Source: an uncultured Holophagaceae bacterium (lineage in GTDB: Bacteria > Acidobacteriota > Holophagae > Holophagales > Holophagaceae). From it: 64,000 nucleotides of DNA. This document shows, piece by piece, positions 59,678 through 64,000 of the stretch (position 1 is the first letter of the stretch; each line of letters opens with the position of its first letter). The position numbers and the translations under genes were made by a program. The notes under the pieces are model-generated. The model was not told the DNA's origin and did not search any database. It saw nothing but the letters and a program-made list of their open reading frames with translations. The DNA lies in contig CAISFO010000011.1 of NCBI GenBank assembly GCA_903884655.1, forward strand, positions 1 to 64,000, read 5' to 3'.

Positions 59678-60070
59678 TCAGCGGGTCATCTCCAGGACGG
59701 TCCGGTCCTGCTTCTTGGCCAGGGACGGAGAGTCGTAGTCCAGAAGGGCGGTGCCCTTGACGTGGCTGGGCTCCTTGACCCGGGCGTCCAGCGTGACGGC
59801 GAGCCCGCGGGTGTGGGGCGACACCAGGTGCAGCTTCCCCTTGCTGAAGGTCCCCTTGAGGGTCAGCGGAGAGCGGAACTTCGGCATCAGCAGCGTCCCC
59901 TCCACCTTCCGGCCCGACTGCCGGAGGGTGATCTCCAGGTCCTGCATGGCAAGGCCGGTGGAGGTCAGGGTGAAGCTGCCCTTCCAGGTGCCGCTGAGGT
60001 CCAGGGCCGGGGGGGGTGCAGCCTGGGCGAAGGTGCAGGCGAGACAGAGGGACATCGCGATCAGGCGCAT
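59678..60070 (-). CDS. Small secreted protein, unknown function
   Basis: 130 residues from ATG 60070 (GGAG eight bases upstream), with a signal peptide (LIAMSLCLACTFAQAAPP). The mature part, starting LDLSGTWKGSFTLTSTGLAM, is a series of short beta strands, as in small lipocalin-like or beta-barrel proteins. It ends three bases before the next start, within the oxidase operon. No Cys pair, haem motif or metal site is visible. Confidence 0.75.
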   Translation of the reverse strand: MRLIAMSLCLACTFAQAAPPPALDLSGTWKGSFTLTSTGLAMQDLEITLRQSGRKVEGTLLMPKFRSPLTLKGTFSKGKLHLVSPHTRGLAVTLDARVKEPSHVKGTALLDYDSPSLAKKQDRTVLEMTR

Positions 60071-60090
60071 GCGCGGCACTCCAGGGACGA

Positions 60091-60116
60091 CAGGGGCCGG
60101 ATCGGACCGGCCCCTG
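60091..60116. other. 10-bp perfect stem-loop between oxidase and small-protein genes
   Basis: CAGGGGCCGG, six-base loop, CCGGCCCCTG. It lies in the 67-base gap of the operon and has no following T-run on either strand. It is more likely an mRNA-processing or attenuation structure that lowers expression of the downstream genes than a full terminator. Confidence 0.6.
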
Positions 60117-60137
60117 CCTCCAGCGATCGAGTGTAGG

Positions 60138-62345
60138 TCAATTCCCTGAGCCCTTGGGCACCACCAGGAAGGAACGCATCATCTCGTTCTCCTCGTGGGA
60201 CAGGATGTGGCAGTGCCACATGTAGGCGCCGAGGGAGTTGAACTTCAGGCGCACCCGCACGTAGCCCGGAAACTGGACCGGCTGGCCGGACTCCAGCGGG
60301 ACTCCGGCAGGCGGCACCATGACCGTGTCCTTCCAGACCTTCAGCTCGTTCGGGCTGGCGCGGTACAGGGAGCCTTCCGGGGCCGATTCTGGGGGATCGG
60401 GATCAGGCGGCTCGGCATTGGGGATGAAAGCCATGGGATCCGACACTGTGGGCAGGGCGAAGCCGTCCGCCGGGGTATAGGTGAACTTCGTCGTATCGAC
60501 GTAGCCCTTCTCGATGACCTGGAACTTGGTCAGGTGGATGTGCATGGGATGGACATCGGGGGTCGCGTTGATGAATACCCACTCCTCGGTGCTGCCAAGT
60601 TCGGGCTTCTCGGTGACCGGTGCCCGGAACATCTTGTTGTTGAGCACCAGGATGGTCCGGAAGGTTACCAGGCCCGTGGTGGGATCCAGGAAGGAGCTCA
60701 CGGGATCCTTGCGCTCCTGCATGTCCACCAGGCGCGGTGCCGGGCGGGTCAGATCTTCACTAGAGATGCCGACGAAGGGCACGATTGAGGTCCGGAGGGA
60801 GGTCGTCGGGCCCGCGGTGGCCAGCAGGGGCGAGGGCGTGCCGGCGGTATTGGCCACCTTGAACAGCATGATGCGGCCAGTGAACTTGGGATCCAGCGTG
60901 GTGGCATCCACGGCAGCCTGGCTGAAGTCGCCACCGAAGGGCGCGGGGCAGTCATTCCGAAGGACGATGTTGCGGCCCTTGAAGACCGGATGGCCGAAGT
61001 CCACCAGCAGGTCGGCCCGCCCGCCGTTGGTCAGAAGGAGGCCGTCGGATCCAGGGCCTGTGGCCACGTCAACGGCGGCATCCCGGTAGCCCTGCTCTGC
61101 ACCGATCTGCACCACGGGCCACGTGAGGGTGGGGGCCACGGCCTTGGCCAGGTCGGGCGTGATGATCTCGCCGGTATCCGCGTCCTGGAACCAGAGGTTG
61201 TACATCCGGGAATCGGAGCCGTTCAGGAACCGGAAGCGGTAGAGCTGGCTCTTCACGTTCTTGTAGGGCCAGGCCTTCCCGTTCACGATGATCACGTTGC
61301 CCCACATCTCGGGCCTGATGCTGGCCAGGGCGTTGCCACTGCTGTCATGCAGGGCGTTGTAGGTGTAGACGCCCAGGTTCACGAAGGTGGGGAACACCAG
61401 GGAGCCGTCTTCGGTGAAGGCCTTGTCCTGGATCACCACCGGCAGATCGAACTCGTCCGACTGCAGGGCAGGCACCACGGGGTTGGCATAGCGACCCTTG
61501 GGCAGGTTCGCCAGGGCCCCGGCTCCTTCTGCGACCGGGTCCTTCAGCAGGTAGAAAGCCGCCACGCCCGCATAGGCGTTCAAGCGCGTGATGCCCATGG
61601 AATGGTCGTGGAACCAGAGGGTGGAAGCCTCCTGGTTGTTGGGGTAGGTGAAGGGCGGTAGCGCATTGCCAGCCACCCGCCCGGGGAACCCGACGGAGGG
61701 ATCCGCGGCCTTCACCCATTTCGCCTGCACCGCAGGATCGTTGGTCACCCAGGCGTCGGGGTGGCCATCCGAGGTGTAGGGCACGTCACCCCCGTGGAAG
61801 TGGGTGGTGATGCGGCACTCCGGCTCACCCTGGTCGGTACCATCCAGGGTGTAGTCCAGCTGCAGAAGGTGCTTCGTGAGGTAGGGGCCCGTCCCCATCA
61901 CACCATTCACTTCGTCGCGAAGGTTGTTGATGTAGTTGAACGTGAGGGCCGTCCCCTTGGTGCCCTCCACCGTGGCGCCGTAGATACCCAGGAAGGCGCC
62001 GTTGATGTCATAGCCCCAGGTCTTGGTGACGATGGGCTTGCCCGTGTAGGGGTCATTCAGCACGCCGCCGTTCCGGTTGCGGAGGCCGAAGTCCCAGCTG
62101 CCCTGGCGCACGTTCACCGTGTAGGTCGTCGGTGTCGAGGCGTTCTTCGGGGCGATGGGGATCTCCACGAAGGCGTTCGCGAACTGCTGCAGCGTCTCCG
62201 GGTTCAGCGGGTTGTAGATGGGCGCCGGCCCGGCGGGGGCCGGGGCGGGGGCGCTGGCGCTGTCGTGGCTGCTGCAGCCCTGGAGCAGCAGAGCCAGGGC
62301 GCAACCGGAGAGGCCCAGGTGCTTGAGACTCGTGATGGCCTTCAT
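60138..62345 (-). CDS. Multicopper oxidase lipoprotein
   Basis: 735 residues from ATG 62345 (AAGGAGG four bases upstream). The signal and lipobox LLLQGC (Cys24) mean it is anchored in the envelope. Copper ligands are complete: THFHGGD (His182, His184), LWFHDHSMG (His246, His248), HPMHIHL near residue 640 and WHCHILSHEENEMM at the end (His711, Cys712, His713, His717, axial Met722). The sequence resembles CotA/bilirubin-oxidase-like and Geobacter-type outer-membrane oxidases, which may act on metals such as Mn(II), Fe(II) or Cu(I). It is first in the operon with a small exported protein and the cytochrome-binding-protein fusion. Confidence 0.93.
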   Translation of the reverse strand: MKAITSLKHLGLSGCALALLLQGCSSHDSASAPAPAPAGPAPIYNPLNPETLQQFANAFVEIPIAPKNASTPTTYTVNVRQGSWDFGLRNRNGGVLNDPYTGKPIVTKTWGYDINGAFLGIYGATVEGTKGTALTFNYINNLRDEVNGVMGTGPYLTKHLLQLDYTLDGTDQGEPECRITTHFHGGDVPYTSDGHPDAWVTNDPAVQAKWVKAADPSVGFPGRVAGNALPPFTYPNNQEASTLWFHDHSMGITRLNAYAGVAAFYLLKDPVAEGAGALANLPKGRYANPVVPALQSDEFDLPVVIQDKAFTEDGSLVFPTFVNLGVYTYNALHDSSGNALASIRPEMWGNVIIVNGKAWPYKNVKSQLYRFRFLNGSDSRMYNLWFQDADTGEIITPDLAKAVAPTLTWPVVQIGAEQGYRDAAVDVATGPGSDGLLLTNGGRADLLVDFGHPVFKGRNIVLRNDCPAPFGGDFSQAAVDATTLDPKFTGRIMLFKVANTAGTPSPLLATAGPTTSLRTSIVPFVGISSEDLTRPAPRLVDMQERKDPVSSFLDPTTGLVTFRTILVLNNKMFRAPVTEKPELGSTEEWVFINATPDVHPMHIHLTKFQVIEKGYVDTTKFTYTPADGFALPTVSDPMAFIPNAEPPDPDPPESAPEGSLYRASPNELKVWKDTVMVPPAGVPLESGQPVQFPGYVRVRLKFNSLGAYMWHCHILSHEENEMMRSFLVVPKGSGN

Positions 62346-62579
62346 CGTGCCTCCTTGCGGGTTGAACGGCCGGCCTGGGCAGGCCGTCTTGGAACTCCAT
62401 CCTTCAAACGATCTAGTGCTGGCTCCTACTTTTGGATCTGGTCGAATTTCAGACAAGGTGGGGTTTTCCCTACTTCATCGCCCGGGAAACCCCCATGGGG
62501 AGCCAGTCCTCCCAAGTGATCCTAGGGATTTCGACTGATCGCCATCCGGCGACTACAACCGGTTTTCTCCGAACCCGTT

Positions 62580-63440
62580 TCAGAGCCCTGGCGGGAAACC
62601 CAGGGCCAGGCGGACCCTTGCGATGCCGGGATCCACCGAGCCGTCGCGGCGGCGGATGAGAATGGGAGCCTCCACGTCCGGGCACTCGGCTCGCGTATCG
62701 AAGCCTTCGGGCAAGTCTTGCCGCCGGACTGAGGCAAAGACATCCAGGCCGTAGGGCTCGCCCTCCTTGAACACGAATTCCCTCCGGTGGAGGCAGAGCA
62801 GTCCAGCTTCCCGCAGAGCCGTGAGGGCGCGCTCCCGCTGGTCGTTGGGGAAGACACAGGCGAAGACGCCTCCGGGCGCGAGCAACCGGCTTGCCGCCAG
62901 GGCATAGTCAGCGATGCTGCCGCGCACCTCCAGCCGCGCGGGCACGGACTGGGCATGGGCCGCGGGCAGGCGATCACTCTCGGGCCAGTACGGAGGCGTG
63001 CCCAGCACCAGGTCGAAGGGAGCCTCGTCGATGAACAAGCCCGGATCCCGCAGGTCTCCCAGGCACGGGAAGACCCTGCCCTCCTGCCCGTTGTAGCGGA
63101 TGCTCTTGCGGGCCAAGCGCAGGCTCTGCTCCTGGGCCTCCACGGTGTGCACCACGGCCCCGGGACAGCGCCAGGCCGTCAGCAGCGCCACGCTGCCGAT
63201 GCCCGAGCCGAGATCGGCGATGCGACCGGCCCGGGGACACCAGGTGGTGCCGTACCAGGCGGTCACCAGATCATCGGTGCTGAACCGGTTGCCCTTCGCC
63301 AGCTGGAAGATGCGCCAGCGGCCGCAGAGGCCATCCAGGGTCTCCCCCGGCTCCAGATCCACGTCCCCGGGTGGGATCGGACCAGGGCGGGTCCAGCCCT
63401 TGAAGCTGGGACCATCATCGGGAACGGAGCGGCGCGGCAT
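62580..63440 (-). CDS. TrmN6/YfiC-like tRNA adenine-N6 methyltransferase
   Basis: 286 residues from ATG 63440. SAM-binding motif I is ADLGSGIGSVALL (DLGSGIG at 76-82). The catalytic NPPY motif appears as GTPPYWPES (TPPY at 148-151). GRWRIFQLAKGNRFSTDDLV preceding the SAM motif matches YfiC-type enzymes, which methylate A37 of tRNA-Val in E. coli. The Asn-to-Thr change in NPPY occurs in some members but makes the exact target uncertain. Confidence 0.85.
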   Translation of the reverse strand: MPRRSVPDDGPSFKGWTRPGPIPPGDVDLEPGETLDGLCGRWRIFQLAKGNRFSTDDLVTAWYGTTWCPRAGRIADLGSGIGSVALLTAWRCPGAVVHTVEAQEQSLRLARKSIRYNGQEGRVFPCLGDLRDPGLFIDEAPFDLVLGTPPYWPESDRLPAAHAQSVPARLEVRGSIADYALAASRLLAPGGVFACVFPNDQRERALTALREAGLLCLHRREFVFKEGEPYGLDVFASVRRQDLPEGFDTRAECPDVEAPILIRRRDGSVDPGIARVRLALGFPPGL

Positions 63441-63686
63441 GGATCGAGTGTGAGTGATCCATTGGCGAAAAGGCAAAGACGGGAACCCCGATGTACACCG
63501 AGACCTGAAGGATGAACCCAGGTAGGCGATCCCCACGCTGATTCGGTCCTTATCTGCTTTTCTCTGTGTTCACCGGTGTACTGTTTTAGCCCCAAGTTGA
63601 TGCCGGACTTACAGATCCTTCGTTATCCTCAGTGGTTCCGTGTTTTCCGCTCTGGCATCCCGGTGGCCGCTGCGCGACACTCAAAC

Positions 63687-64000
63687 ATGGCTGTGTCTGG
63701 GAAAGCCCCGGAACCGATCCTCCGCGAGGGGGAAGGGTCAGCCTGCGGGGACGATGGCTGCACGACGCTGGATGGGGCCTTCAGCCGAGTGAAGGCGGCC
63801 TTCCTCGAGCACCACCCCAAGGGCGACATCGCCCTGCTCGATCGGGCCTTCAAGGTGGGCCGGGACATGCATGCCACCCAGGTCCGCAAGAGCGGCGAGC
63901 CCTATTTCTTCCATCCGCTGGCCGTGGCCCTGAGCCTGGCGGAGTGGCGGCTGGACGCCGTGAGTGTGACCTGCGGCATGCTGCACGACGTGGTGGAAGA
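63687..64000 (+). CDS. RelA/SpoT-type (p)ppGpp synthetase/hydrolase, N-terminal part (continues past right edge)
   Basis: An open frame from ATG 63687 (GTG 63663 is also in frame) runs through the window end with at least 104 codons. From about residue 50 it reads LLDRAFKVGRDMHATQVRKS then GEPYFFHPLAVALSLAEW and CGMLHDVVED, the HD hydrolase-domain start of long RelA/SpoT proteins. The His of GEPYxxHP and the HD of LLHD(V/T)VED are hydrolase metal ligands, so at least (p)ppGpp hydrolysis is possible. The first ~45 residues are not conserved. Controls the stringent response. Confidence 0.88.
   Translation, partial: MAVSGKAPEPILREGEGSACGDDGCTTLDGAFSRVKAAFLEHHPKGDIALLDRAFKVGRDMHATQVRKSGEPYFFHPLAVALSLAEWRLDAVSVTCGMLHDVVE

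Noticed and set aside
60091..60116. Intrinsic terminator between the oxidase and the small exported protein genes
   Set aside because: Strong stem but no T-run on either strand; listed as a stem-loop only.

Overview
The window is high-GC chromosomal DNA from a Gram-negative, motile, respiring bacterium. Gene content (TonB receptor, TolC/RND efflux, motAB, c-type cytochromes, a multicopper oxidase, tyrosine phenol-lyase) and the many small orphan lipoproteins would fit a Holophagae-type acidobacterium (Geothrix/Holophaga relatives). That placement is inference from gene content; no 16S rRNA gene is present.

Layout. 1-4.25 kb is an accessory, lower-GC segment on the minus strand. It holds the N-terminal ~950 residues of an RHS/YD-repeat protein that runs off the left edge, a possible IS200/IS605-type end, a frameshifted IS5-family transposase remnant, an orphan reading frame, and a 5' half of a tRNA-Leu gene. 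Three 78-bp palindrome-rich tandem repeats then lead into core genes. 4.5-13 kb carries nadE, a sensor kinase, the PEP synthase/PPDK regulator ppsR, a two-domain polyphosphate:AMP phosphotransferase, a membrane protein, a COG2509 flavoprotein and a small orphan protein. 13-20.7 kb has a coiled-coil lipoprotein, a soluble chemotaxis-type receptor, a TIGR01777 epimerase with its SRPBCC partner, two BamE-like lipoproteins and a UvrD/PcrA helicase. 20.9-31.4 kb has two small cytochromes c, an intact tRNA-Leu(TAA), a PAS-type chemoreceptor, a GH19-like lytic enzyme, miaB, a Tat-exported amidase, a TonB receptor, a degenerate kinase-like protein and a GspE-N domain protein. 31.4-41 kb has lepA, a response regulator, an M6-like protease, an acyltransferase-like membrane protein translationally coupled to a Cys-rich small protein, ilvD, and a divergent Lrp regulator/tyrosine phenol-lyase pair with a 29-bp palindromic operator.

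41-50.3 kb is a regulon visible in the DNA. A histidine kinase, a sigma-54 response regulator and a universal stress protein diverge from an RND efflux operon (adaptor, pump, outer-membrane channel). The pump operon has a near-consensus sigma-54 promoter preceded by nested palindromes that look like the enhancer. 50.3-64 kb has an OprP-like porin with a long leader, a second copy of the small orphan protein, glcDEF (glycolate oxidase), motAB, and an export-type operon of multicopper oxidase lipoprotein, small secreted protein and a cytochrome c fused to a periplasmic-binding-protein domain. It ends with a TrmN6-like methyltransferase and the start of a RelA/SpoT protein.

Two protein-coding regions run off the edges (RHS at the left, RelA/SpoT at the right). 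The most interesting leads are the orphan small-protein pair with shared upstream motifs, the cytochrome/binding-protein fusion operon, the sigma-54 efflux switch, and the tRNA-Leu half-gene at the island boundary.
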